Below, one piece after another: positions 51,518 to 60,854 of a stretch of 64,000 nucleotides of DNA. The notes beneath the pieces were generated by a model, which saw only the letters and a program-made list of their open reading frames with translations, did no database searches and was not told where the DNA came from. A program made the translations under genes and the position numbers. This stretch comes from Pseudomonadota bacterium (GTDB lineage: Bacteria; Pseudomonadota; Gammaproteobacteria; Burkholderiales; Burkholderiaceae_C), in assembly GCA_021845505.1 (NCBI GenBank), contig JAJZVU010000005.1:1-64000 (forward strand). The letters are read 5' to 3'. Within the stretch, counting starts at the first letter, position 1. Each line of letters begins with the position of its first letter.

Positions 51518-52845
51518 GGCGTCGGCGCCGGCCGGCCCGGGCTGCCCGCCGCCTGGCGCAGGTAGCCGGCGATCCAGTGCGCCTGGGCCTGCGCCGCGCC
51601 GCGGTGGGCGGCGCTGAACTCGCGCGCGGCACGGCGCGCGTCGCGCAGCGCCCCGGCATCGTCCAGCCAGCGCTGCAGTTGCGCCCACACCTGGCCGGCG
51701 TCGGCCGCCTGCGCCAGCGCGCCGGCGCGCCCCGCCTGCTCGACCGCGTGCGTGAAATTGAACACATGCGGGCCGATGACCACCGCGCAGCCTTCCGCGC
51801 AGGCCTCGATCAGGTTCTGCCCGCCCAGCGGCAGCAGGCTGCCGCCGATGAAGGCCGCGTCGGCCATCGCATAGTAGGCCGGCATTTCGCCCAGGCTGTC
51901 GCCGACCCAGACCTGCAGCTGCGCGTCGGGCTCGCCCTGGCTGCGCAGGCGGTAGCGCAAGCCCCGCTGCTCGAGCAACTGCACCAGTTGCCCGACGCGC
52001 TCCAGGTGCCGCGGCACCAGCACCAGCAACGCGCGCTCGAGCAGCTGCGGCGGCAGGCTGTCCAGCAGCAACTGCTCCTCGGCGGTCGCGCGGTGCTCGC
52101 GGGTCGATGCCAGCACCAGCACCGGCCGCCCGCCGGCGGCCGCGCGCCACTGCCGCCCCAGCATGCGCAGGGCCGCGTCTCCGCGGCGGTCGAACTTCAG
52201 GTTGCCGGCGACCATCACCCCGGGTGCGCCCAGGTCGCGCAGCCGCGAGGCATCGGCGCCGGTCTGCGCGGCCGCGCCGGCCAGCGCGCCGAATGCGGCG
52301 GTGGCCAGCCCCGGCCAGCGCGCCCAGCGCGCCCAGCTGCGCGCCGACAGGCGGGCGTTGGCCAGCAACAGCGCCACCCGGTGGCCGGCGCAGGCCTGCG
52401 CCAGGTTCGGCCAGATCTCGGTCTCCATGAGCACCCCGACCTGCGGCCTGAAGGCCTGCAGGAAGCGCTCGACCGCGGCCGGCAGGTCGTAGGGCAGCCA
52501 GGCCTGCAGGTCGCCCGGGCGCAGCAACTCGGCGCCGGCTGCGCGCCCGGTGGGCGTGGTGTGGGTCAGCAGCAGCTGCAGCTGCGGGACTTCGCGCCGC
52601 AACGCGTCCAGCAACGGCGCGGCGGCCCGCGTCTCACCCAGCGACACCGCGTGCAGCCACAGCCGCGGGCCCGGCGGCGGCGGCGGCGGCTGGCGGTAGC
52701 GGCCGAATCGCTCGCCCAGGCGGCTGCGGTAGGCCTGGTCGTGCCTGGAGCGCCACAGCAAGCGCAGCACCGCCAGCGGCGCCAGCAGGCGCCACAGCAG
52801 GGTGTACAGGCCCAGCGCCCGCCGCTGGCTCGCCGCCAGCCTCAT
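51511..52845 (-). CDS. waaA: Kdo transferase WaaA
   Basis: A 444-aa glycosyltransferase that adds Kdo residues to the lipid IV-A precursor at the cytoplasmic face of the inner membrane. N-terminal membrane anchor (LYTLLWRLLAPLAVLRLL); WLHAVSLGETRAAAPLL with the catalytic Glu; VLMETEIWPNL; the late GGSLLPLGGQNLIEA and GPHVFNF. ATG 52845 overlaps the waaC stop (ATGA). Confidence 0.95.
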   Translation of the reverse strand: MRLAASQRRALGLYTLLWRLLAPLAVLRLLWRSRHDQAYRSRLGERFGRYRQPPPPPPGPRLWLHAVSLGETRAAAPLLDALRREVPQLQLLLTHTTPTGRAAGAELLRPGDLQAWLPYDLPAAVERFLQAFRPQVGVLMETEIWPNLAQACAGHRVALLLANARLSARSWARWARWPGLATAAFGALAGAAAQTGADASRLRDLGAPGVMVAGNLKFDRRGDAALRMLGRQWRAAAGGRPVLVLASTREHRATAEEQLLLDSLPPQLLERALLVLVPRHLERVGQLVQLLEQRGLRYRLRSQGEPDAQLQVWVGDSLGEMPAYYAMADAAFIGGSLLPLGGQNLIEACAEGCAVVIGPHVFNFTHAVEQAGRAGALAQAADAGQVWAQLQRWLDDAGALRDARRAAREFSAAHRGAAQAQAHWIAGYLRQAAGSPGRPAPTPQ

Positions 52846-53906
52846 GCCAGAGCCCCCAGGCGCGTCGCCCCGGCCCCGTCGACCGGGGCAGGCGCCGCCT
52901 GGAGCAGTTCCAGCGCCACCTGCAGGACCTCGCCCGCCGACGGCGGCCGGCCGACGTCGCCCAGGTTGCGATGCGGCGAGCGGGCGCGGATTCCCACCTG
53001 CGCCGGCGAGGTCGCGGTGTAGATCGCGATCACCGGGGCGGCGACCGCCGCGGCCAGGAAGCTCAGCCCGGTGTCGACTCCGACGACCAGCGCACTGGCT
53101 CGCAGCACCCCGGCCCACTCGCCCAGGCCGAGCCGGTGCGGCGCGAGCTCGACCGGCGGCGGCGCCGCGCCGGCCTGCGCGGCGCGCACCCCCTCGGCGA
53201 TGCGCGCCGCGCGCTCGCGTTCGGTGTCGCTGCCCCAGGCCAGCACCAGCGCCAGGCCGCGCGAACGCAACTGCCGGCCGAGTTCCACCCAGCTGGCCTC
53301 GGGCCAGAGCTTTTCGTCGCGCGCGGTCGCCGACAGCAGCACCGCGAAGGGCTGCCGGCCGCCGAGCCAGTCCGGCCGCGCCGGCAGCACCCGCAGGCCG
53401 TACGCCGGGTCCCCCTGGGGCGTGTAGCCCAGCACCCGGGCGCACAGGTTGCGGTAGCGGGTCACCGCGGCCAGGCTGTCGAAGGCCGGGGCCGCGATGC
53501 GCACGTCGTACAGACACGCCGCGATGGGCTCGCGGCACGCCCGCCCCTTCCAGCCGTAGCGCCTGCCCTGCGCCAATCGCGCCAGCACGGCGCTCTTGCA
53601 CAGGCCCTGCAGGTCGATGACGGCGTCGTAGGGATGCTGCGCCAGATCGCTGCGCAGTTCACGCCACTGGCGGCGGGTGGTCGACGCCAAGGGCCTGCGC
53701 CACCAACTGCGCCACGGAACCTGGATGACCCGCGACACTCCGGGATGGGCCTGCACCAGCTCCGCGTACCCGGGCTCGAGCATCCAGTCGATGCTGCAGC
53801 CCGCCCGGTGCTCCAGGATGTCGTGCACCACCGGCAAGGCCTGCACGATGTCGCCCATCGAGCTGGTCTTGACCAGCAGCACCCGCGACGGTGTGCAATC
53901 GGGCAT
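52842..53906 (-). CDS. waaC: LPS heptosyltransferase I WaaC
   Basis: A 354-aa GT9 enzyme adding the first heptose to Kdo. Start RVLLVKTSSMGDIVQALPVV, then VIDLQGLCKSAVLA, WPEASWVEL and GVDTGLSFLAAAVAAPVIAIY for ADP-heptose binding. Full length. It forms a core-LPS pair with waaA and follows the phosphohexomutase gene by 28 nt. Confidence 0.94.
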   Translation of the reverse strand: MPDCTPSRVLLVKTSSMGDIVQALPVVHDILEHRAGCSIDWMLEPGYAELVQAHPGVSRVIQVPWRSWWRRPLASTTRRQWRELRSDLAQHPYDAVIDLQGLCKSAVLARLAQGRRYGWKGRACREPIAACLYDVRIAAPAFDSLAAVTRYRNLCARVLGYTPQGDPAYGLRVLPARPDWLGGRQPFAVLLSATARDEKLWPEASWVELGRQLRSRGLALVLAWGSDTERERAARIAEGVRAAQAGAAPPPVELAPHRLGLGEWAGVLRASALVVGVDTGLSFLAAAVAAPVIAIYTATSPAQVGIRARSPHRNLGDVGRPPSAGEVLQVALELLQAAPAPVDGAGATRLGALA

Positions 53907-53934
53907 CGCGACGTCCCCGCGCGGGCTCACGGGC

Positions 53935-55311
53935 TCAGAAAGGCAGTTGCAGGTCGGGCTGCAGCGCCAGCAGAGCGGCGCGGAACTCCTGCTGGATGCG
54001 CGCCATCGCCTGCTGGTCGCCGGCCTCGAAGCGCAACACCACGCAGGGGGTCGTGTTGGAGGGGCGGGCCAGCCCGAAACCGTCGGCGTACTCGGCACGC
54101 ACGCCGTCGATGGTGTGGATGCGCAGCGCGGTCGGGAAGCGCCCCTCGCGCTGCAATCGCTCGCACAGCGCGAACTGCTGCTGCGGCGCGGTGGCGATCT
54201 TCAACTCGGGGGTGGACAGCGAATCGGGCAGGCCCAGCAGCTCGGCCTGGGCATCGGCCGCGCGCGCCAGCAGCTCCAGCAGGCGCGCGGCGACGTACTG
54301 CGCGTCGTCGAAGCCGAACCAGCGATCCTTGAAGAAGATGTGGCCGCTCATCTCCCCGGCCAGCGGCGCCGCGACCTCCTTCATGCGAGCCTTGATCAGC
54401 GAGTGCCCCGTGCGCCACATCATCGGCTCGCCGCCGTGCCGGCGCACCCAGGGGTCGAGCTGGGCCGTGCACTTGACGTCGTACAGGATCGGCGCTCCCG
54501 GGTGGCGCTGCAGCACATCGGCCGCGTACAGCATCAACTGGCGATCCGGCCAGATGATGTGGCCGTCCTTGGTCACCACCCCCAGGCGGTCGCCGTCGCC
54601 GTCGAAGGCCAGCCCGATCTCGGCGTCGCCTTCGCGCAGCACGCGCTGCAGGTCCTGCAGGTTGCGGGGATCGGCCGGGTCGGGATGGTGGTTGGGAAAG
54701 CTGCCGTCGACCTCGCAGTACAACTCGGTGACCCGGCACCCCAGCCGGCGCAGCAATTGCGGCGCGAAGGCGCCGGCCACGCCGTTGCCGCAGTCCACCG
54801 CGACATGCATCGGGCGCGCCAGGTGCACGTCGTCCGCGATGCGCTGCATGTAGGCTTCGACCACGCTGGCGCTGCGCTGCCCGCCGTGGCCGCTGCTGTA
54901 GGCCTCCGACAGCGTGAGCTCGCGCAGCGCGGCGATTTCCTCGCCATGCAGCGCGTCGCCCTGCAGCACCAGCTTGAGCCCGTTGTACTCGGGAGGGTTG
55001 TGGCTGCCGGTGATCTGGATGCCGTTGCCGATGTCGGTGGTGGCGCAGGCGAAATACAGCATCGGCGTCGCGTTCATGCCCAGGTCGACCACCTCGAGTC
55101 CGCCTGCGCGCAGGCCCTCGCCCAGCGCCTGCGCGAGCCGCGGGCCGGAGTCGCGTCCGTCGCGGCTGAGGTAGACGCAGCGTTCGCCGCGCGAGCGCGC
55201 CAGCGTGGCGTAGGCGCGCCCGATGTGGGTGCAGGCTTCGGAGTCCAGCGAGACGGAAACGATGCCGCGGATGTCGTAGGCCTTGAACAGCGAGGAGTCG
55301 AGTTGCGCCAT
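53935..55311 (-). CDS. Phosphomannomutase/phosphoglucomutase
   Basis: A 458-aa alpha-D-phosphohexomutase (AlgC/ManB type). Start [12 protein letters not shown]; phosphoserine loop [11 protein letters not shown]; metal loop FDGDGDRLG; sugar loop GEMSGHIFF; phosphate-binding RPSNTTP near the end. It supplies mannose-1-P or glucose-1-P for surface polysaccharide and LPS, fitting the waa genes downstream. Divergent from apaH. Confidence 0.93.
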   Translation of the reverse strand: MAQLDSSLFKAYDIRGIVSVSLDSEACTHIGRAYATLARSRGERCVYLSRDGRDSGPRLAQALGEGLRAGGLEVVDLGMNATPMLYFACATTDIGNGIQITGSHNPPEYNGLKLVLQGDALHGEEIAALRELTLSEAYSSGHGGQRSASVVEAYMQRIADDVHLARPMHVAVDCGNGVAGAFAPQLLRRLGCRVTELYCEVDGSFPNHHPDPADPRNLQDLQRVLREGDAEIGLAFDGDGDRLGVVTKDGHIIWPDRQLMLYAADVLQRHPGAPILYDVKCTAQLDPWVRRHGGEPMMWRTGHSLIKARMKEVAAPLAGEMSGHIFFKDRWFGFDDAQYVAARLLELLARAADAQAELLGLPDSLSTPELKIATAPQQQFALCERLQREGRFPTALRIHTIDGVRAEYADGFGLARPSNTTPCVVLRFEAGDQQAMARIQQEFRAALLALQPDLQLPF

Positions 55312-55389
55312 GGGTCGGGTCGAGGCAGCGGCGCCGCGGCGGACACCGGGCGAACGAGGCAAAATGCCATTTTCTCACGACACGCGGCG

Positions 55390-56220
55390 ATGGCCACCTA
55401 TCTGATCGGGGACTTGCAGGGTTGCGACGACGCGTTCGGCCGGCTGCTCGACGCGCTGGACTTCCAGCCTGCGCGCGACCGCCTGGTCGTGCTCGGCGAC
55501 GCGGTCAACCGCGGCCCCGCCTCGGCCGCCTGCCTGCGCCGGCTGATGCGCCTGGGCGAGGCCGCGCAGTGCCTGCTGGGCAACCACGACCTGCACCTGC
55601 TGGCGGTGGCCGAAGGGGTGCGGCGGGAACACCGCAGCGATACCTTGCAGGACATCCTGCAGGCGCCCGACCGCGACGAGCTGCTCGACTGGGTGCGCCG
55701 CCGCCCGCTGGCGCTGCTCGAACAAGGGTGGCTGCTGGTGCACGCCGGCGTGCTGCCGCAGTGGAGCGTGCCGCAGACGCTGGAACTGGCGGCCGAGGTC
55801 GAGGGGCAACTGCGCGACGGCGTGCTGCGCGACTTCCTGGCCGACCTGTTCGGCAACCAGCCCGCGACCTGGTCGCAACGGCTGCAAGGCCCCGAGCGCT
55901 GGCGCATCACCGTCAACGCCCTGACCCGCTTGCGGTACATCGACACCCGCGACTCCAGCATCGACTTCCATTGCAAGCAGGCGCCTGCGGCGGCCCCGCC
56001 CGAACTGCTGCCGTGGTTCGCGGTACCGGGCCGCGCCAGCCGCGACACCCCGATCGCCTTCGGCCACTGGTCGAGCCTCGGTCTTTCGTGGCGCGACTCG
56101 GCGCTGTGCCTGGACAGCGGCTGTCTGTGGGGCGGCAGCCTCAGCAGCCTGCGGCTGCAGCCGGGCTTCCCGCGCTGGCTCGAGGTGGTCTCGGTGGGGT
56201 GCGACCACTCCGGTGTATAA
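55390..56220 (+). CDS. apaH: Symmetrical Ap4A hydrolase ApaH
   Basis: A 276-aa metallophosphoesterase cleaving diadenosine tetraphosphate to two [17 protein letters not shown] and GNHDLH are the dimetal motifs, and FGHWSSLG comes later. ATG 55390. Its stop codon is part of the -10 box of the following rpmB promoter. Confidence 0.95.
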   Translation: MATYLIGDLQGCDDAFGRLLDALDFQPARDRLVVLGDAVNRGPASAACLRRLMRLGEAAQCLLGNHDLHLLAVAEGVRREHRSDTLQDILQAPDRDELLDWVRRRPLALLEQGWLLVHAGVLPQWSVPQTLELAAEVEGQLRDGVLRDFLADLFGNQPATWSQRLQGPERWRITVNALTRLRYIDTRDSSIDFHCKQAPAAAPPELLPWFAVPGRASRDTPIAFGHWSSLGLSWRDSALCLDSGCLWGGSLSSLRLQPGFPRWLEVVSVGCDHSGV

Positions 56221-56221
56221 T
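56216..56221 (+). promoter_or_regulatory. -10 box of the rpmB-rpmG promoter
   Basis: TATAAT overlaps the apaH stop codon, 38 nt before the rpmB ATG. The -35 is poor by consensus (GC-rich), with TG directly upstream of the hexamer. A perfect -10 in this GC-rich genome is notable. Confidence 0.6.
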
Positions 56222-56258
56222 GCCCGTTTTTGCCAACGCTAAATTAGTGGAGTGCTGC

Positions 56259-56492
56259 ATGGCACGCGTCTGTCAGGTTACCGGCAAAGCGCCGATGGTG
56301 GGAAACAATGTGTCCCACGCCAACAACAAGACCAAGCGTCGCTTCCTCCCCAACCTGCAATACCGCAGGATCTGGGTCGAGAGCGAGAATCGTTTCGTGC
56401 GCTTGCGCATTTCCAACGCCGCGCTGCGCCTGATCGACAAGGTCGGCATCGACACGGTGCTGGCCGACCTGCGCGCGCGCGGCCAGGTCTGA
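56259..56492 (+). CDS. rpmB: 50S ribosomal protein L28
   Basis: 77 aa, starting [20 protein letters not shown] with the conserved [12 protein letters not shown] and [14 protein letters not shown]. Full length, 23 nt before rpmG. Confidence 0.98.
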   Translation: MARVCQVTGKAPMVGNNVSHANNKTKRRFLPNLQYRRIWVESENRFVRLRISNAALRLIDKVGIDTVLADLRARGQV

Positions 56493-56515
56493 ACCCCACC
56501 CAGGAGTGAGTCGCG

Positions 56516-56683
56516 ATGGCCAAAGGCGGACGTGAAAAGATCAAGCTGGAGTCGACCGCTGGTACCGGTCACTTCTACACCACGACCAAGAACAAGCGCA
56601 CCCAACCGGACAAGATGGAAATCGCCAAGTTCGATCCGGTGGCCCGCAAGCACGTGGTCTACAAGGAAACCAAGCTGAAGTGA
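56516..56683 (+). CDS. rpmG: 50S ribosomal protein L33
   Basis: 55 aa, [20 protein letters not shown] at the start, [20 protein letters not shown] in the middle, ending KETKLK. The zinc cysteines of the C+ form are absent, so this is the zinc-independent C- paralogue. Preceded by AGGAG. Confidence 0.97.
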   Translation: MAKGGREKIKLESTAGTGHFYTTTKNKRTQPDKMEIAKFDPVARKHVVYKETKLK

Positions 56684-56787
56684 AGGCCGTCGCGGGCCGC
56701 GACCGCAGCAGCGGCGCGGCGCGCGACCGCCTCGATGCAACCGGTCCGCGACGCGCGGACTCCGGACCATCGCAGTCCGGCCCCCCG

Positions 56788-56811
56788 AAGCCCGCGCATG
56801 CGGGCTTTCTT
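56788..56811 (+). terminator. Terminator of rpmBG
   Basis: Stem AGCCCGC (56789-56795) and GCGGGCT (56800-56806), loop GCAT, followed by TTCTT. Confidence 0.75.
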
Positions 56812-56845
56812 GCATCCGGACCCGCATGCGCGGGCCCTCCAACGC

Positions 56846-56870
56846 AAAGGCCCGCAAGATGCGGGCCTTT
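56846..56870 (-). terminator. Hairpin between rpmG and the lipoprotein gene
   Basis: Perfect stem AAAGGCCCGC / GCGGGCCTTT with loop AAGAT. It lies 55 nt past the end of the minus-strand lipoprotein gene and can act in both directions. Confidence 0.7.
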
Positions 56871-56924
56871 GCATGGGTGCTGCTCGCGCGCGGCAGGCCG
56901 ACGCCCACCGCGGCAACCGTCGAT

Positions 56925-57185
56925 TTACTTCTGCTCGCTGGCGGCAGCGGCGGGGGCCGAAGCGGCGCCCGAAGCAGCGGCAGCCGGGGCGGCCGAAGCG
57001 GCAGCGGCGGGCTTGGAGGCAGCAGCCGAGGCGGCGGGCGCGGCGCTCGAGGCGGGAGCAGCAGCCGAGGCCGGAGCGGCGGCGGAGGCCGGCGCCGAAG
57101 CCGGAGCGGCTTGCTCTTCCTTCTTGCCGCAGGCTGCCAGGGCCAGCACAGCGATCATGGAAGCCAACAACACGGACTTTTTCAT
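56925..57185 (-). CDS. Small Ala/Pro-rich lipoprotein
   Basis: An 86-aa precursor. ATG 57185 gives MKKSVLLASMIAVLALAACG with a clear lipobox (LAAC), then KKEEQ and about 55 residues made almost only of Ala, Pro and Ser in AAPASA-type units. GAGG lies upstream. The mature chain of about 67 residues is probably an unstructured spacer tethered to a membrane by lipid. Such small lipoproteins are abundant in betaproteobacteria, with no known role. Confidence 0.8.
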   Translation of the reverse strand: MKKSVLLASMIAVLALAACGKKEEQAAPASAPASAAAPASAAAPASSAAPAASAAASKPAAAASAAPAAAASGAASAPAAAASEQK

Positions 57186-57379
57186 TTGGTTCCTCAAGCG
57201 TCAGAACGACAAACAGGCAAGGTGTATCCGGTGGACCCGGACAGATAGTGAGTCATGAACCTGTCCCTTGGACGGAACTCTCGGTTCAACACAAAAGTAT
57301 AGCGCGGTACAGGGTTTGCCCGAATGCCTCTGCAAAAAATGCTTCAATTCGTTGCAGTCTGTGCACAAACCCTGCGGAA

Positions 57380-57877
57380 TCACAAACCCAGCACATCGGG
57401 GGCGAAACCCGGCTCGGCCAGGTCCCATGCCTGCTCGAAGGGCTCGCTCGACACCTGCCAACGCGCGCCGCGCAGCACCAGCGAGCGGCGCTGGCCCTGC
57501 GCCGGCAGCGCGAGCACCGCTCGCTCGCCGCGCAGCCACAACCCTTCCGGCGGAGCCTCGATGGCAGGCGGGAGCTCGCGGCACTCGACGACATAGCCGC
57601 ACTCCAGCCTCCAGCGGGAAAAGCGCGGGAAATCCCTGGGGAAGTCACGGTAGCTGCGGGCCAGCATGCGCACGCAGCTGCGCCGTCGCGCCAGCGCCCA
57701 GGCGCGCAAGCCCTGCACGACCTCGGGCTCGTCGAGCGGCCAGTCCTCGTACCGCTCGCTGTACATCCAGAAGCCGGCTCCGGGCTCGCGCAGGCCGTCG
57801 CGCAAGGCCTGCTGCCAGGCGACGCGGCCGACCAGCACCGGCTGCTGCGCCGGCGCTTCGGGGGGTTGTGGCTTCAT
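57380..57877 (-). CDS. Conserved protein of unknown function, coupled to roxA
   Basis: A 165-aa soluble protein. ATG 57877 overlaps the roxA stop (ATGA). The central part, FWMYSERYEDWPLDEP, AWALARRRSCVRMLARSY and FPRFSRWR, resembles a domain seen in small betaproteobacterial proteins that I cannot name. No signal peptide or helix. Translational coupling suggests a function with the ribosomal oxygenase or simply shared expression. Confidence 0.75.
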   Translation of the reverse strand: MKPQPPEAPAQQPVLVGRVAWQQALRDGLREPGAGFWMYSERYEDWPLDEPEVVQGLRAWALARRRSCVRMLARSYRDFPRDFPRFSRWRLECGYVVECRELPPAIEAPPEGLWLRGERAVLALPAQGQRRSLVLRGARWQVSSEPFEQAWDLAEPGFAPDVLGL

Positions 57878-59034
57878 GCTGGCTCCTGCGGCCCATGCCG
57901 GGCCCTGTCGGCGGGATGCGCCCAGCCGTCGCGGCACCACTGCAACAGCAACTCGCGTTCGGCGGGCGTGGCCTGGGCATAGTGCGCCGGACTCAGCTCG
58001 CGCAGGTCGGCCAGGCGGCGCAGGAGCCGGGAGGCTGCCAGCTGCGGCGCGACGCTCTCGCCGTTGATGGCCAGCGCAGCCGGCGCCCACAACATGCGGC
58101 TGCGCCTGTCCAGGCGCACGCCGGCGCGCGCCAGGCGCCGCGCCAGCCCGACACGATCGCCGGGGCTGAACACCACCTCCTGCTTGGGTTCGGTGAGCAA
58201 CTCGGCCAGCGCGCGGGTGTAGCCTGCGCGCGATGGGCGCAGCCGGGCGAAAGCCTCGGCGACAAAGTCCACCATGCCCTCGGGCAGGCGCGCCGGGTGC
58301 GCGGCCCAGCCGCGCCCGAGCGCGCCGCGATCGCTGTAGCGCACGCCGGCGGGAAGTTCCTCGGCGAGCTTCCACAGCAGGTGGCGCAGCAGTTCGTCGG
58401 CGGGCGGCGAGCGGAATCCCACCGAGTAGGTCATGCACTCGCCTTCGGCCACGCCGTCGTGCCCCCAGCCCGGCGGCAGGTACAGCAGGTCGCCGGGCTC
58501 GACCCACAGTTCCTGCTCCGGCTCGAAGTCCTGCAGCAGCTTCAGCGGTTGCCCGGGCCGCAGCCGCGGCCGCGCCACCGGCCCCAGCCGCCAGCGGCGG
58601 CGCCCCTGCGCCTGCAGCAGGAACACGTCGTAGTCATCCACGTGCGGCCCCACCCCGCCGCCGTCGCTGGCCCAGGAGATCATCAGGTCGTCCAGCCGCG
58701 CATCGGGAACGAAGCGAAAGCGCCGCAGCAGCTCCGCCACGCCCTCGTCGTGCAGGTCGACGCCCTGCACCAGCAGCGTCCAGTCCGGCCGCCGCACCGC
58801 GCCCAGATCCCGCGCGCGCAGCGGCGAGCGCAGCACCTGCCAGTGCGTTCCCTCGCGCCGCACCACCCGCGCCTCCACGTCCTCGCGCAACGCCAGTTCG
58901 AACAGCCGGCGGCGGTCGATCAGCGGCTTGAAGCCCGGCAGCGCCTGGCGCAACAGCAGCGGCCTGCGCTGCCAGTGCAGGCGCAGGAATTCCTCGTGGC
59001 TGAGCCCGGGCAAGCGCAGCAGATCCTGTGACAC
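57874..59034 (-). CDS. roxA: Ribosomal protein L16 arginine hydroxylase (RoxA/YcfD)
   Basis: A 386-aa Fe(II)/2-oxoglutarate oxygenase with JmjC fold, hydroxylating an arginine of L16. GTG 59034 start (VSQDLLRLPGLSHEEFLRLH). Iron ligands His131 and Asp133 in GPHVDDYDVFLLQ and a later His in LPPGWGHDGVAEG. RRRWRLG follows the first motif as in RoxA. The C-terminal half is the winged-helix part of the family. Confidence 0.9.
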   Translation of the reverse strand: MSQDLLRLPGLSHEEFLRLHWQRRPLLLRQALPGFKPLIDRRRLFELALREDVEARVVRREGTHWQVLRSPLRARDLGAVRRPDWTLLVQGVDLHDEGVAELLRRFRFVPDARLDDLMISWASDGGGVGPHVDDYDVFLLQAQGRRRWRLGPVARPRLRPGQPLKLLQDFEPEQELWVEPGDLLYLPPGWGHDGVAEGECMTYSVGFRSPPADELLRHLLWKLAEELPAGVRYSDRGALGRGWAAHPARLPEGMVDFVAEAFARLRPSRAGYTRALAELLTEPKQEVVFSPGDRVGLARRLARAGVRLDRRSRMLWAPAALAINGESVAPQLAASRLLRRLADLRELSPAHYAQATPAERELLLQWCRDGWAHPADRARHGPQEPA

Positions 59035-59169
59035 CGTCGACTCCCGCGGACGCGCACCTGCGGCCCTCGGCCGCGCAGTCTAGTCCACTGCGGCTGGCAC
59101 GCGGTCCGGCCTTGGCCGCAAAATACCGCCTTCGCACAGCAGCCGCCGAGCCCGGCAGGAAGCCCCATC

Positions 59170-59685
59170 ATGCAGATCGCCCCCGACACCGTGGTCACCC
59201 TGGCCTGGCGCCTGACCGACGCCCAGAACGAAGCCCTGGCCGAGGACGACCAGGGGACCGATTTCTACGTCGGCGGCGCCGACCTGCTGCCGGCGATCTC
59301 GCGCGACCTGCTCGGCAAGTCCGCCGGCGACAGCGGTGCGCTGCAGATCGAGCCCGCCGATGCCTTCGGCGACTACGACCCGCTGCGCCTGCGGGTCGAG
59401 GACCGCGCGTGCTTTCCGGCGCTGCTCGAACCCGGCATGCAGTTCGAGCAGCTGCCTGCGGGCTGCGCCCCCGCCGAGGCCGGCTGCCTGTACACGGTCA
59501 CCGACATCGCCGAGGACAAGGTGGTGCTCGACGGCAACCACCCGCTGGCCGGCATGGCGCTGCGGGTGCACTATCGCATCGTCGACGTGCGCGAACCCGA
59601 CCCCGACGAACTCGAGGCGCACAGCGCGCATCTGGACGAAGTCGACACCGGCATGTTCCTCGTCGGCCGCACGCCCGGGGCCTGA
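59170..59685 (+). CDS. FKBP-type peptidyl-prolyl isomerase, SlyD-like
   Basis: A 171-aa cytoplasmic FKBP. VVTLAWRLTDAQNEAL and YVGGADLLPAISRDLLGK begin the FKBP fold; an insert-in-flap domain sits at about 75-125; DGNHPLAGMALRVHYRI closes it. The His/Cys-rich nickel tail of E. coli SlyD is missing, so a folding role is more likely than metal delivery. Confidence 0.88.
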   Translation: MQIAPDTVVTLAWRLTDAQNEALAEDDQGTDFYVGGADLLPAISRDLLGKSAGDSGALQIEPADAFGDYDPLRLRVEDRACFPALLEPGMQFEQLPAGCAPAEAGCLYTVTDIAEDKVVLDGNHPLAGMALRVHYRIVDVREPDPDELEAHSAHLDEVDTGMFLVGRTPGA

Positions 59686-59709
59686 GGTCCGGCGGCCGGG
59701 CGCCCTCCT

Positions 59710-60852
59710 TCAGGCCGCCAGCGCGAGCGAGCGCCGCAGGCGAGCCAGCGCGAACGCGAAGAACACCGCGCCGATCGCAGCGATGGCCAGCAGCTGCGGC
59801 CACACCACGGCCAGCCCGGCGCCGCGGAACAGCGTCGCCTGCGAGAGGCTGACGAAGTGGGTGGTGGGAGCCGCCTGCATCAGCATGCGCACCAGCGCGG
59901 GCATGCTTTCGCGCGGGGTGCTGGCTCCCGACAGCATTTCCAGCGGCAGCAGCACCATGATCAGAAGCAACCCCATCTGGGGCATCGAGCGCGCCACGGT
60001 GCCGAAGAAGATGCCCATCGAGGTCACCGCGAACATCTGCAGCGCCGCCCCCAGCACGAACACCCAGGTCGCCGCGGGCAGCGGCACGCCGAGCAGGCCG
60101 TGCACGACCAGCAGCAAGGACGCGCAGGTTCCCAGCAGCACGACCAGCCCCATCGACCAGACCTTGGCCGCCATGATCTGCAGAGGACTCAGCGGCATCG
60201 ACAGCAGATGCTCCAGCGTGCCGTGCTCGCGTTCGCGCAGCAGCGCGGCGCTGGTCAGCACGATGCCCAGCATGGTCACGTTGTTGATCAGCTCGGCCAC
60301 CGCGCCGAACCAGGACGGGGTCAGCGCGGCATTGAAGCGATTGCGCAGCACCAGCCGTGCCGGCTGCGCCAGCGGCGGTCCGCCGGGCGGGCCGCGCAGC
60401 TCGAAGGCGGCGATCTCCCCCTGGGCGATGGCCTGCACATAGGCGCCGCCGGCGAAGGCCTGCAGCATGCGCGTGGCATCGACGCTGAGCTGCAGCCCGG
60501 GCCTGCGCCCGCCGAACAGGTCGCGCTGGAAATGCGGCGGGATGTCGAGCACGAAGGTGTAGAGCCCGGCATCCATCGCGGGATCGACCTGGCTCGGCGC
60601 CAGTCGCGGCGGCGGCAGGAAATACGGCGGCCCGAAGGCCTGGCTCAGCCGATCGGACAGCACCGAATGGTCCTCGTCGACCACCGCCAGCGGCGCTCTC
60701 TGCAGGGTCTCGGGGGTCCCGGTGGCGGCGCTGTAGATGGCCAGCGTGAAGGCGAAGCCCATCAGCAGCAGCATGGCCGGGTCGTGCCACAGGCTGCGCA
60801 GTTCCTTGACCCCGAGGTGCCACACGTTGGACAGCCACGCCATGGCGGTCAT
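59710..60852 (-). CDS. ABC-2 type permease (YhhJ-like)
   Basis: A 380-aa membrane subunit. ATG 60852 lies 2 nt after the stop of the ATPase fusion gene. One N-terminal helix, a large extracytoplasmic domain (about 50-180) and five C-terminal helices with LREREHGTLEHLLSMPLSP, the ABC-2 signature. Third gene of a YhiI-RbbA-YhhJ type exporter. Confidence 0.9.
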   Translation of the reverse strand: MTAMAWLSNVWHLGVKELRSLWHDPAMLLLMGFAFTLAIYSAATGTPETLQRAPLAVVDEDHSVLSDRLSQAFGPPYFLPPPRLAPSQVDPAMDAGLYTFVLDIPPHFQRDLFGGRRPGLQLSVDATRMLQAFAGGAYVQAIAQGEIAAFELRGPPGGPPLAQPARLVLRNRFNAALTPSWFGAVAELINNVTMLGIVLTSAALLREREHGTLEHLLSMPLSPLQIMAAKVWSMGLVVLLGTCASLLLVVHGLLGVPLPAATWVFVLGAALQMFAVTSMGIFFGTVARSMPQMGLLLIMVLLPLEMLSGASTPRESMPALVRMLMQAAPTTHFVSLSQATLFRGAGLAVVWPQLLAIAAIGAVFFAFALARLRRSLALAA

Positions 60853-60854
60853 CC

